DNA of 33,927 bases from Oscillatoriaceae cyanobacterium M7585_C2015_266 (lineage in GTDB: Bacteria; Cyanobacteriota; Cyanobacteriia; Cyanobacteriales; Oscillatoriaceae). The translations under genes and the position numbers were made by a program. The notes under the pieces were generated by a model, which saw only the letters and a program-made list of their open reading frames with translations, had not been told where the DNA came from and did no database searches. Location of the stretch: NCBI GenBank assembly GCA_015295835.1, contig DVEG01000012.1, positions 1 through 33,927 of the forward strand, read 5' to 3'. This document shows, piece by piece, positions 1 through 7,658 of the stretch. Each line of letters starts with the position of its first letter. Within the stretch, counting starts at the first letter, position 1.

Positions 1-1
1 A

Positions 2-574
2 ACCGATTCTTCCTACGACAAAGAAAAACTGCAAGAGCGCTTAGCGAAACTAGCGGGAGGCGTTGCCGTGATCAAAGTCGGCGCTGCTACCGAAACCGAA
101 ATGAAGGATCGTAAGCTGCGCCTAGAAGACGCCATCAACGCTACCAAAGCGGCAGTAGAAGAAGGTATTGTTCCCGGCGGCGGTACAACACTGCTTCACC
201 TAGCTCCGCAACTAGAAGAATGGGCGGCTCAACACCTCAGCGGCGAAGAATTAACCGGCGCGATGATAGTCGCTCGTGCTCTGTATGCGCCCTTGAAGCG
301 GATTGCCGATAATGCCGGTCAAAATGGTGCCATTATCGCTGAACGGGTGAAAGAAAAAGAATTCAACGTCGGTTACGATGCCGCAAAAGATGAATATGTC
401 GATATGTTTGAAGCCGGTATCGTTGACCCCGCCAAAGTAACTCGTTCGGCTCTGCAAAACGCCGCTTCCATCGCCAGCATGGTGCTGACAACTGAATGCA
501 TTGTCGTTGACAAGCCCGAACCTAAGAAAGCTCCTGCAACTGCTGGCGCAGGCGGTGGTGATTTCGACTACTAA
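2..574 (+). CDS. groL: 60 kDa chaperonin GroEL, C-terminal part (truncated by window start)
   Basis: This is the last 190 residues of a GroEL-type chaperonin, the ATP-driven barrel that folds cytosolic proteins with GroES. The frame is open from base 2 with no start, so the gene begins upstream of the window. Diagnostic stretches are [20 protein letters not shown], the [12 protein letters not shown] segment (intermediate/equatorial boundary), [14 protein letters not shown] and [14 protein letters not shown], all of the equatorial domain. The tail ends GAGGGDFDY rather than in the GGM repeats of many bacterial GroELs. Cyanobacteria usually carry two GroELs, and I recall the DFDY ending from the copy encoded with groES (GroEL1), but the upstream gene that would prove this is outside the window. 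Strong hairpins follow the stop codon. Confidence 0.95.
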   Translation, partial: TDSSYDKEKLQERLAKLAGGVAVIKVGAATETEMKDRKLRLEDAINATKAAVEEGIVPGGGTTLLHLAPQLEEWAAQHLSGEELTGAMIVARALYAPLKRIADNAGQNGAIIAERVKEKEFNVGYDAAKDEYVDMFEAGIVDPAKVTRSALQNAASIASMVLTTECIVVDKPEPKKAPATAGAGGGDFDY

Positions 575-590
575 AATCTACTTATTAAAT

Positions 591-659
591 AGGGCGTTTC
601 TCTTACCGCCCTTCTAAAAAATAACCGTCTCCTTTTTCTAGGGAGGCGGTTTTTTTTTA
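591..659 (+). terminator. Rho-independent terminator after groEL (two hairpins)
   Basis: Two consecutive hairpins follow the groEL stop. The first pairs AGGGCG (591-596) with CGCCCT (607-612). The second pairs AACCGTCTCC (623-632) with GGAGGCGGTT (642-651) around a 9-nt loop, with one G-U pair, and runs directly into a tract of about nine T (650-658). The second is a classical intrinsic terminator and separates groEL from flv3. Confidence 0.85.
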
Positions 660-845
660 TTTTTATGCAGAGATATTTATTTCTCTCACATTACTCACAT
701 TAAAGAAAATAAATCTCACAAATTGAAATTCTAAACAGTTTTGCTTTTCTTACCATATCGATAGATTTTTTAATTCAGCGAAATCGAGAAGTCATGTAAC
801 AATATGTAAAAGAATGAAAAACGGTTGTTGAAAAGGAGGCCACTA

Positions 846-2573
846 ATGGTTGTGCTTACAAACCAAGCCCAACGTCGGCTGACAATAGAAACCAGCGAAA
901 TTGCACAAGAAACAACAGCAATTCGCTCACTAGACTGGGATCGCGATCGCTTTGATATTGAATTTGGGCTGAAAAACGGCACCACTTACAACTCCTATAT
1001 CATTCGCGGCGAAAAAGTGGCCCTAGTGGACACCTCTCACGAAAAATTTCGCCAGTTGTATTTAGATACCCTCACCAGTCTGATTAACCCCGCTGACATC
1101 GACTACCTAATTATTAGCCATACCGAACCGGATCATAGCGGTTTGGTACGAGATGTCCTACAACTGGCTCCTCAAGCTACCGTCGTAGGCTCAAAAGTGG
1201 CTATCCAATTTTTAGAAAATTTGGTGCATCAGTCATTTAAAAGGCTATTGGTGAAAAACGGCGACAAATTAGATTTAGGAAATGGCCACGTTTTAGAATT
1301 CGTATCCGCCCCTAACTTACACTGGCCTGATACTATTTTTACCTACGATGCAAAAACACAGATACTTTTCACCTGTGATGCATTTGGAATGCACTACTGC
1401 TCAAATGCAACCTTTGATGAAGATTTAGCAGCGATCGAAGAAGATTATCACTTTTATTATCAATGCCTAATGGCTCCTAATGCCCGCTCAGTACTCAGCG
1501 CTATTAAGCGTATGGAAGAATTGGGCGAAATCTCAACGATCGCAACGGGTCATGGCCCCTTATTGCGTTATAATCTAGGAGAACTCACCGGGCGCTACAA
1601 AACCTGGAGCCAAGAACAAACTAAAGCAAGCACTACAGTAGCAGTATTCTATTTCTCCGATTACGGCTATAGCGATCGCTTAGCTCAAGCCATCGCTCAC
1701 GGCATCACCAAAACCGGCGTCGCCGTAGAAATGATCGACCTCAAAATAGCCGAACCTCATGAAGTCCGAGAATTAGTCGGCACTGCCGCAGGTTTAGTTA
1801 TCTGCACTCCCCCAGTCTCCGCTCCCGGCTCTAATAACGCTGAAGCAGCTATCAACACAATTTTTGCCGCTGCCGAAAGCAAACAATGTTTCGGATTGTG
1901 CGAATCCGGAGGCGGCGATGACTTATCAGTATATCCTCTGCGTAACAAATTCAAAGAACTGGGTTTAAAAGAAGCATTCCCCAGTATCCTAATTAAAGAA
2001 ACCCCTAACGAAGCAACTTACAAGCTCTGCGAAGAATCCGGTACAGACTTGGGACAATTACTCAGTCTCAAGAAAACTGTCAAACAAATGAAATCCCTCG
2101 ACAATGAGCTTGACAAAGCTTTAGGGCGCCTCAGCGGCGGTTTATATATTATTACCGCTCAGAAAGGCGAAATGAAAAGCGCTATGTTGGCAAGCTGGGT
2201 TGCCCAAGCAAGCTTTAAACCCTTGGGATTGACGATCGCAGTCGCTAAAGATCGGGCGATCGAAGCTCTTCTTCATGTCGGAGATAAATTCGTTCTCAAT
2301 GTTCTCGCTGAAGATAATTATCAAGCCCTCATGAAGCACTTTTTGAAGCGCTTCGCACCAGGTGCCGATCGCTTTGCTGGCGTCAAAACCCAACCCGCAA
2401 GCAATGGTTGTCCTATTCTAACAGATGCCCTTGCTTATCTCGAATGCGAAGTTAAAAGCCGTATGGAACTTTCTGATCACCATATTGTTTATGCAGTTGT
2501 TGAGCAAGGGCGAGTCAGCAATCCTGATGCTATGCCAGCAGTTCACCACCGCAAGGTTGGTAACCACTACTAA
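846..2573 (+). CDS. flv3: Flavodiiron protein Flv3 (O2-reducing, canonical di-iron site)
   Basis: Cyanobacterial class C flavodiiron protein of 575 residues: metallo-beta-lactamase-like di-iron domain (about 30-255), flavodoxin-like FMN domain (about 260-400) and C-terminal flavin-reductase domain (about 430-575). All di-iron ligands are present: H92, E94, D96 and H97 in SHTEPDHSG, H159 in NLHWPD, D178 in TCDAFG and H236 in GHGPLLR. Flv3 with Flv1 is known to reduce O2 to water with photosynthetic electrons, protecting photosystem I in fluctuating light. The ATG at 846 is chosen because AAAAGGAGG (831-839) sits 6 nt before it; an upstream in-frame TTG at 825 would bury that ribosome-binding site. 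The N-terminal segment AIRSLDWDRDRFDIEFGL and the absence of a small gene between the pair (as in flv4-sll0218-flv2) favour Flv3 over Flv4. Confidence 0.93.
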   Translation: MVVLTNQAQRRLTIETSEIAQETTAIRSLDWDRDRFDIEFGLKNGTTYNSYIIRGEKVALVDTSHEKFRQLYLDTLTSLINPADIDYLIISHTEPDHSGLVRDVLQLAPQATVVGSKVAIQFLENLVHQSFKRLLVKNGDKLDLGNGHVLEFVSAPNLHWPDTIFTYDAKTQILFTCDAFGMHYCSNATFDEDLAAIEEDYHFYYQCLMAPNARSVLSAIKRMEELGEISTIATGHGPLLRYNLGELTGRYKTWSQEQTKASTTVAVFYFSDYGYSDRLAQAIAHGITKTGVAVEMIDLKIAEPHEVRELVGTAAGLVICTPPVSAPGSNNAEAAINTIFAAAESKQCFGLCESGGGDDLSVYPLRNKFKELGLKEAFPSILIKETPNEATYKLCEESGTDLGQLLSLKKTVKQMKSLDNELDKALGRLSGGLYIITAQKGEMKSAMLASWVAQASFKPLGLTIAVAKDRAIEALLHVGDKFVLNVLAEDNYQALMKHFLKRFAPGADRFAGVKTQPASNGCPILTDALAYLECEVKSRMELSDHHIVYAVVEQGRVSNPDAMPAVHHRKVGNHY

Positions 2574-2608
2574 GCGAGCGCTTCAGCCTGTCGCTAAATC
2601 AAGCAGAT

Positions 2609-2643
2609 TGGGGGGACAGTAAAAATTACCTACCCCCCATTTT
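2609..2643 (+). other. G6/C6 hairpin between flv3 and flv1
   Basis: TGGGGGG (2609-2615) can pair with CCCCCCA (2633-2639) around a 17-nt A/T-rich loop, and four T follow. It lies in the 105-nt gap between flv3 and flv1. The T tract is too short for a confident terminator. The hairpin may act as a partial terminator, or stabilise the 3' end of an flv3 mRNA. Confidence 0.55.
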
Positions 2644-2678
2644 CCTGAGAATAATAAAAATTTTCAAATAGGATTGCT

Positions 2679-4412
2679 ATGCCAGAAACTTTAATAACAA
2701 ATAAACCCAGAGACGTTCAGGCAATTAACATTGCCGAAGATACCCTCGCCCTGCGCTCGCGCACTTGGGATCGTCTCAAATTTGAAGTCGAATATTCCCT
2801 AGCTAAAGGAACAACAGCCAACTCTTTTTTGATTCTAGCAGATAAAATTGCTCTCCTCGATCCACCCGGTGAATCCTTTACTGAAATTTATCTAGCAAAA
2901 TTACGAGAACGCATCGATATAAATAAATTAGATTACGTTATTCTGGGACATTTTAATGCTAATCGGGGAGCTACCCTCAAAGCACTTTTAGAATTAGCAC
3001 CACAAGTGACAATTGTTTGCTCTAATCCAGCAGCGATCGCTCTACGTCAATTCTTTGAAAACCAAAAATTAAATATCGCTCTCGTCCGTGGAGAAGATAC
3101 CCTCGATTTAGGTAAAGGGCACGAATTACAATTCATTGCTACACCAACACCCCGATGGCCAGACGAACTCTGCACCTACGATCCAAAAACACAAATTCTC
3201 TATACTGATAAATTCTTCGGAGCCCACATCTGCAACGATCAAGTATTTGATGAAGGTTGGGCAATTTATAGCGAAGATCGACAATTTTATTACGATTGTT
3301 TGCACGCCTCTCAGGCAAAACAAGTACTAGCAGCTCTTGACAAATTATCCGAATTTCAAGTAAAATTTTATGCCCCAGGACACGGGCCATTAGTGCGCTA
3401 CGGGCTAACAGAAATTACTCACCTCTATCGCAAATGGAGCGAAGAACAAAAATCTAAAGACTTGACAGTTGCTCTAATTTATGCATCAGCATATGGGAAT
3501 ACAGCAACACTAGCACAAGCGCTCGCTAAAGGTATCTCCAAAGCCGGAGTCGCCGTAGAATCAATAAATTGCGAATTCGCCACCCCCGCCGAAATCCAAG
3601 CCGCTGTAGAAAAATGCGACGGATTTATTATCGGCTCCCCCACTCTCGGCGGGCACGCTCCTACCCAAGTGCAAACCGCTCTAGGAATTATTCTCTCAAC
3701 AGCCTCGAAAAATAAACTCGCAGGCGTTTTCGGTTCATTCGGATGGAGCGGTGAAGCCATTGATTTAATTGAAAACAAATTGCGAGATGCTGGGTATAAA
3801 TTAGGATTTGAACCGATTCGGGTAAAATTCAAACCCACTGATGTAACTCTCCAAGAATGTGAAGAAATAGGTACAGATTTTGCCCAAGCTTTGAAAAAAT
3901 CTCAGCGACTCCGCACTCCCCGACAAACAGTAAGTGCTGCACAATCTGATCGTACAGCACAAGCAGTCGGGCGTATAGTTGGTTCTTTGTGTGTATTATC
4001 AGCTCGTCGAGGAGATGTCAGTAGTGCAATGTTGGCTTCTTGGGTATCGCAAGCTACTTTTAATCCGCCAGGGTTGACAGTTGCCGTTGCTAAAGAGCGC
4101 GCGATCGAAAGCCTAATGCACACCGGCGATAAATTCGTATTAAATATCTTAGCAGAAGGCAAACAGTTGCGTAAACACTTTATGAAAAACTTTGCCCCCG
4201 GAGAAGATCGATTTGCTGGCTTGGAAACTCAAGAAGCAAGCAACGGTTGCCGCATCCTAAAAGAGGCATTAGCCTATTTGGAATGTACCGTGCAAAACCG
4301 TATGGATTGTGGTGATCACTGGGTAGTTTATGCTACAGTAGAAAACGGTCAAGTGTTGCAACCCAGTGGCGTCACCGCTGTACATTATCGCAAAACTGGC
4401 GCCCACTATTAA
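2679..4412 (+). CDS. flv1: Flavodiiron protein Flv1 (degenerate di-iron site)
   Basis: A 577-residue three-domain flavodiiron protein, same layout as the preceding gene: lactamase-like domain, flavodoxin domain (VALIYASAYGNTATLAQAL, about 265 onward) and flavin-reductase domain (about 430-577). The iron ligands are mostly lost: the HxExDH motif reads H91-F-N93-A-N95-R96, the next His is R159, the Asp is K178, and only H91 and H235 (GHGPLVR) remain. Loss of canonical ligands with retention of the whole fold is characteristic of Flv1 and Flv2. Adjacency to a Flv3-type gene 105 nt upstream on the same strand points to Flv1, the expected hetero-oligomer partner. The ATG at 2679 fits the N-terminal alignment with Flv3 (DTLALRSRTWDRLKFEVEY against TTAIRSLDWDRDRFDIEF). 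Confidence 0.9.
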   Translation: MPETLITNKPRDVQAINIAEDTLALRSRTWDRLKFEVEYSLAKGTTANSFLILADKIALLDPPGESFTEIYLAKLRERIDINKLDYVILGHFNANRGATLKALLELAPQVTIVCSNPAAIALRQFFENQKLNIALVRGEDTLDLGKGHELQFIATPTPRWPDELCTYDPKTQILYTDKFFGAHICNDQVFDEGWAIYSEDRQFYYDCLHASQAKQVLAALDKLSEFQVKFYAPGHGPLVRYGLTEITHLYRKWSEEQKSKDLTVALIYASAYGNTATLAQALAKGISKAGVAVESINCEFATPAEIQAAVEKCDGFIIGSPTLGGHAPTQVQTALGIILSTASKNKLAGVFGSFGWSGEAIDLIENKLRDAGYKLGFEPIRVKFKPTDVTLQECEEIGTDFAQALKKSQRLRTPRQTVSAAQSDRTAQAVGRIVGSLCVLSARRGDVSSAMLASWVSQATFNPPGLTVAVAKERAIESLMHTGDKFVLNILAEGKQLRKHFMKNFAPGEDRFAGLETQEASNGCRILKEALAYLECTVQNRMDCGDHWVVYATVENGQVLQPSGVTAVHYRKTGAHY

Positions 4413-4434
4413 AATGATAATTAATAATCAATAA

Positions 4435-4480
4435 TGGATAATAGGTAATCAGTCTACTGGTAAAACCTATTATCCAATTT
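4435..4480. terminator. Bidirectional terminator-like hairpin between flv1 and the CPBP protease gene
   Basis: TGGATAATAGGT (4435-4446) and ACCTATTATCCA (4465-4476) are a perfect 12-bp inverted repeat with an 18-nt loop, followed on the plus strand by ATTTTCTTC. It fills most of the 75-nt gap between two convergent genes, so termination in both directions is the natural reading. T tracts are short. Confidence 0.65.
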
Positions 4481-4487
4481 TCTTCTA

Positions 4488-6041
4488 TTAGCTCAAATCG
4501 CTTCCCAAAATAAATAAACTTAAAAGAGTACCGCTATTCCAAAGACTGTGCAATAACATAGGGGCAAGGAGATTACGCGAGCGCACATAGATAAAACCCA
4601 AAATTCCCCCCAATGTTGCTAAGGGCAGAACCTCAGAAACACTTAAATGAGCGATCGCAAATAATAAACTACTCAAAGTAATCGCTCCCCACATAGGCAC
4701 ATAACGCGTTAGAGAAGGCAACAAAAACCCTCTAAACATAATTTCTTCAAACACCGGCGCCGCCATTGATGCCGTTATAAAAAATAACGCCAGTGCCACA
4801 CCATCTCTTCCCTCCAAAGCAATCGGCAAAATCGGATTACTACCACCTTGCCCTTCCCAAATCCTTTGATTAATAATAGACACTATAATCACCAGCGGCA
4901 GCGCTGCCAAATAGCCGCCCAATCCCCACCAAAACCACTCCCCCCGCCAGTCAATGCGAAACCACCCTTCCGGCAGCGGTAAAAAAGGTTTCACTGATAT
5001 ATAAAGTATTAGCAATGCCCCCGCCGCAAAAAGAATATAACTAGCTAGAATATATAAAGCTTTTGAGCGCACCTCCAGAGCCGCCGGGTTGAAATTTAAA
5101 ACATAAGAAAAAAACGACAGCAAAAAAGGAATAACAACTTGCCCAACAAAGAAAAAGCCAACAACAAAGACTAGCCAAACAGTTTCCCCATTCCAAGGAG
5201 TTTCCCAAACAACATCTGCATTTTGTGCTAGCAGAGATTTTTTGCGCTTCAGCAGCCATTGTATAATAACAAAAATTATCAATCCCGTACCGATTAAACA
5301 TCCTAATACAGGAATAACTCCGACAATCGCTAATTTCACAGCAGCTTGCTTAGCTATTTTTTGCTCCTCAGCTTGTAGCGCTGCTAGAGCTTGAGAATTT
5401 TTTTGTATTTCATAAAGACGCGATAAAGCTCGATAGCGAAACCATCCGTCAAGATGACGCTGGATAAGTGTTTCGCTATTGGGAAGGATGCGGGGAGACT
5501 CACTCCACAGAGCCACCAACACCTCAGCCGTTTTCGTCAATGGCGTAGAGTCATCCTTTAAATTAGCCCATGTTGTCAGCGCCGAGGCAGTTTGATTTTG
5601 CTGAATCTGTAAAATGCCCAACCGCAAGTCGAATTCGTCAAGCAAAGTTTCTTGTTTGGAAAGTAATGCTTGTAACTGTTTAAGTTGCTGGGGCGTTGCT
5701 TTTTCTTCAAGTTGCCTTAATTGCTCGCGTATTTTCTCCGCCGACTTTTCGGTTATCTTGCGAGTTTGCTGATACTGTTTGAGCGCCCCAAAAAAGATAT
5801 CATCGCCAAATATAGTTTGGCGAGCAATATCTAAATTATACCCAGCCGCATTACCTCGCCACTCAGCGGCGTGTAATACTAAATTGACTTGATATAATTC
5901 TAGGCGACTTTGAATCTGGGGCTGATTTAAACTTTGTATTAAATCCGTGCCAATCATGGAGAGCGCTAAAATAGTCAGCCCGCTCAAAATTAACCTTTTG
6001 AGGGTGGGCAGCCCTTGTAAAATCTTTTGTTTGAGTGTCAT
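4488..6041 (-). CDS. CPBP family intramembrane metalloprotease (CAAX/Abi type)
   Basis: A 517-residue membrane protein. The N-terminus has a hydrophobic segment (about 15-33) followed by a long soluble, helix-rich region with LRQLEEKATPQQLKQLQALL and similar stretches. At least six further membrane segments fill the C-terminal half (about 235 onward). The CPBP/Rce1-like protease signature is present: E432-E433 and R437 in FEEIMFRGFLLP, then the His motif FAIAHLS and the third motif LLHSLWN. Family members cleave within or near the membrane; in cyanobacteria most have no known substrate. The long helical N-terminal domain is an addition to the minimal CPBP core. The gene converges on flv1 and its ATG has GGCGGAG a few bases upstream. 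Confidence 0.88.
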   Translation of the reverse strand: MTLKQKILQGLPTLKRLILSGLTILALSMIGTDLIQSLNQPQIQSRLELYQVNLVLHAAEWRGNAAGYNLDIARQTIFGDDIFFGALKQYQQTRKITEKSAEKIREQLRQLEEKATPQQLKQLQALLSKQETLLDEFDLRLGILQIQQNQTASALTTWANLKDDSTPLTKTAEVLVALWSESPRILPNSETLIQRHLDGWFRYRALSRLYEIQKNSQALAALQAEEQKIAKQAAVKLAIVGVIPVLGCLIGTGLIIFVIIQWLLKRKKSLLAQNADVVWETPWNGETVWLVFVVGFFFVGQVVIPFLLSFFSYVLNFNPAALEVRSKALYILASYILFAAGALLILYISVKPFLPLPEGWFRIDWRGEWFWWGLGGYLAALPLVIIVSIINQRIWEGQGGSNPILPIALEGRDGVALALFFITASMAAPVFEEIMFRGFLLPSLTRYVPMWGAITLSSLLFAIAHLSVSEVLPLATLGGILGFIYVRSRNLLAPMLLHSLWNSGTLLSLFILGSDLS

Positions 6042-6060
6042 CCGCAGTCTCCGCCCGGTT

Positions 6061-6243
6061 TCAATCCCAATTTAATTCAAACTGATTGAATAGCACAAGT
6101 ACCTGGTTTGGAAATACCTTCAGTTTGGCGGCGTGTTCGAGTCGCAAAGAATAAGTGATAAGATTTATTTCAGCGATCGCATTAACTCCTCCTTTAAAAA
6201 AAGTCACTTGAATCTCTATCACGCCCTCGCCCAAAGGGTACAA
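6061..6243 (-). CDS. Possible small protein of 60 residues upstream of the CPBP gene
   Basis: An open frame of 60 codons on the same strand as the CPBP protease gene, ending 19 nt before its start. The predicted product (begins MYPLGEGVIEIQVTFFKGG, ends FNQFELNWD) has a protein-like mix of hydrophobic and charged residues but no family I recognise. The frame occupies most of the gap between the divergent protease and phosphatase genes, so it competes with the promoter region of the latter. No good ribosome-binding site is seen before the ATG. It could be a real leader gene or chance. Confidence 0.3.
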   Translation of the reverse strand: MYPLGEGVIEIQVTFFKGGVNAIAEINLITYSLRLEHAAKLKVFPNQVLVLFNQFELNWD

Positions 6244-6266
6244 TCTTCTTAACTGCTACTTATTTT

Positions 6267-7646
6267 GTGGAGGATAAAACCCTGAGCACCCGCGTTATCT
6301 TAGTCCGTCACGGCAAAAGCAGCTATAATCAAGAGCGCCGCATCCAAGGACGTCTAGATGCATCTATATTAACAGAAGAAGGCCGCGAAACAGCACGGTT
6401 AGTCGCTGAAGCATTACGCGGTATAAGTTTCGATGCCATATATTCTAGTCCCCTACAGCGAGCGAAAGAAACCGCATCGGTAATTCTTTCCCATTTACAA
6501 GCAGACGGGCAACATCCCCCTCTAGAGCCAAAAGCAAGTTTGATGGAAATTGACTTGCCCGCATGGGAAGGGATGCTGCGCCAAGAAGTGATAGAAAAAT
6601 ATCCACAAGATTATCGCTGCTGGCAAGAGCGCCCCCACGAGTTACGAATGTTAGTGCCAAATGCCAACGGTTATACTGAACACTTCCCCGTATTGGCTAT
6701 TTACAAACAGGCGCAACAGTTTTGGGAAGAGATACTTTCCCGTCACAGTGACGGCACAATTTTGGTTGTTGCCCACAATGGTATTAATCGGGCTTTGATT
6801 AGTACCGCTGTTGGTATTTCGCCGGCTTTTTATCATTCTATTCAGCAGTCGAATTGCGGCATTAGTGTATTGAATTTTGCTTCTGCTAGTGATTCTGCAC
6901 AGGGAGCAAGAGGCTCAGTGCAGTTAGAATCAATGAATCTGACTTATCATGTGGGAGAAAAACTTCCCAAGCCGAGGGAAAATCATCACGGCGTGCGTCT
7001 GTTGCTGATTCGTCACGGAGAAACGGAATGGAATCGTCAAAGTCGCTTTCAAGGGCAAATTGATGTTCCTCTCAATGAGAATGGTAGGGAGCAAGCGCGG
7101 CGAGTGGGCGAGTTTCTCAAAGATGTTGAGATTGATTTTGCTGTCAGCAGTTCAATGTTGCGAGCGAAAGAAACGGCTGAGGTTATTTTAAAATATCACC
7201 CGCAGGTGGAGCCAAAGTTAGATGATGGGTTGCGGGAAATTAGTCACGGGCTGTGGGAAGGAAAGTTTGAATCGGAAATCGAGCAGATATTTCCAGGGAT
7301 GTTGCAGCAATGGAAGCAAGCCCCTGAAACTGTACAAATGCCGGCAGGGGAAAATTTGCAACAAGTGTGGGAAAGAGCGAGCGCATCCTGGCAGACAATC
7401 GTAGCATCAGCAGCCCCCGGTACAACTGGTATTGTCGTCGGGCACGATGCCATCAACAAAGCTATCCTCTGCCACCTTTTTGATCTTAGTCCAAAATCTT
7501 TTTGGTGTTTTAAACAAGGCAACGGTGCCGTCACCGTCATCGATTATCCTAAAGGAGCCGATGCCCCACCAGTGTTGCAAGCAATGAATATTACCTCTCA
7601 TATCAGTGGGGGTATACTTGACAAGACAGCGGCAGGGGCTTTGTAG
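6267..7646 (+). CDS. Double-domain histidine phosphatase (phosphoglycerate-mutase-like; candidate phosphoserine phosphatase)
   Basis: Two tandem histidine-phosphatase domains in one 459-residue protein. Domain 1 carries VILVRHGKSSYN (H15) and the second catalytic His in VVAHNGINR; domain 2 carries LLIRHGETEWN (H250) and VVGHDAINK. Each also has the SSPLQRAKETA or SSMLRAKETAE segment typical of the dPGM/acid phosphatase fold. The protein resembles cyanobacterial GpmB-like proteins; the Synechocystis homologue (slr1124, from memory) was assigned as the phosphoserine phosphatase of serine synthesis. True mutase activity is possible but less likely. The coordinates use the in-frame GTG at 6267, but that codon overlaps the best Shine-Dalgarno sequence, TGGAGG (6268-6273), which is spaced 8 nt before a CTG at 6282; translation may begin there. 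Confidence 0.85.
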   Translation: MEDKTLSTRVILVRHGKSSYNQERRIQGRLDASILTEEGRETARLVAEALRGISFDAIYSSPLQRAKETASVILSHLQADGQHPPLEPKASLMEIDLPAWEGMLRQEVIEKYPQDYRCWQERPHELRMLVPNANGYTEHFPVLAIYKQAQQFWEEILSRHSDGTILVVAHNGINRALISTAVGISPAFYHSIQQSNCGISVLNFASASDSAQGARGSVQLESMNLTYHVGEKLPKPRENHHGVRLLLIRHGETEWNRQSRFQGQIDVPLNENGREQARRVGEFLKDVEIDFAVSSSMLRAKETAEVILKYHPQVEPKLDDGLREISHGLWEGKFESEIEQIFPGMLQQWKQAPETVQMPAGENLQQVWERASASWQTIVASAAPGTTGIVVGHDAINKAILCHLFDLSPKSFWCFKQGNGAVTVIDYPKGADAPPVLQAMNITSHISGGILDKTAAGAL

Positions 7647-7658
7647 AACGCTCTAGCT

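Noticed and set aside
2679-4412. flv1 as a decayed copy of flv3
   Set aside because: Loss of iron ligands is normal for Flv1/Flv2 and all three domains are intact.
6101-6150. Possible tRNA T-arm (GTTCGAGTCGC)
   Set aside because: No acceptor stem, D-arm or anticodon arm can be built around it.
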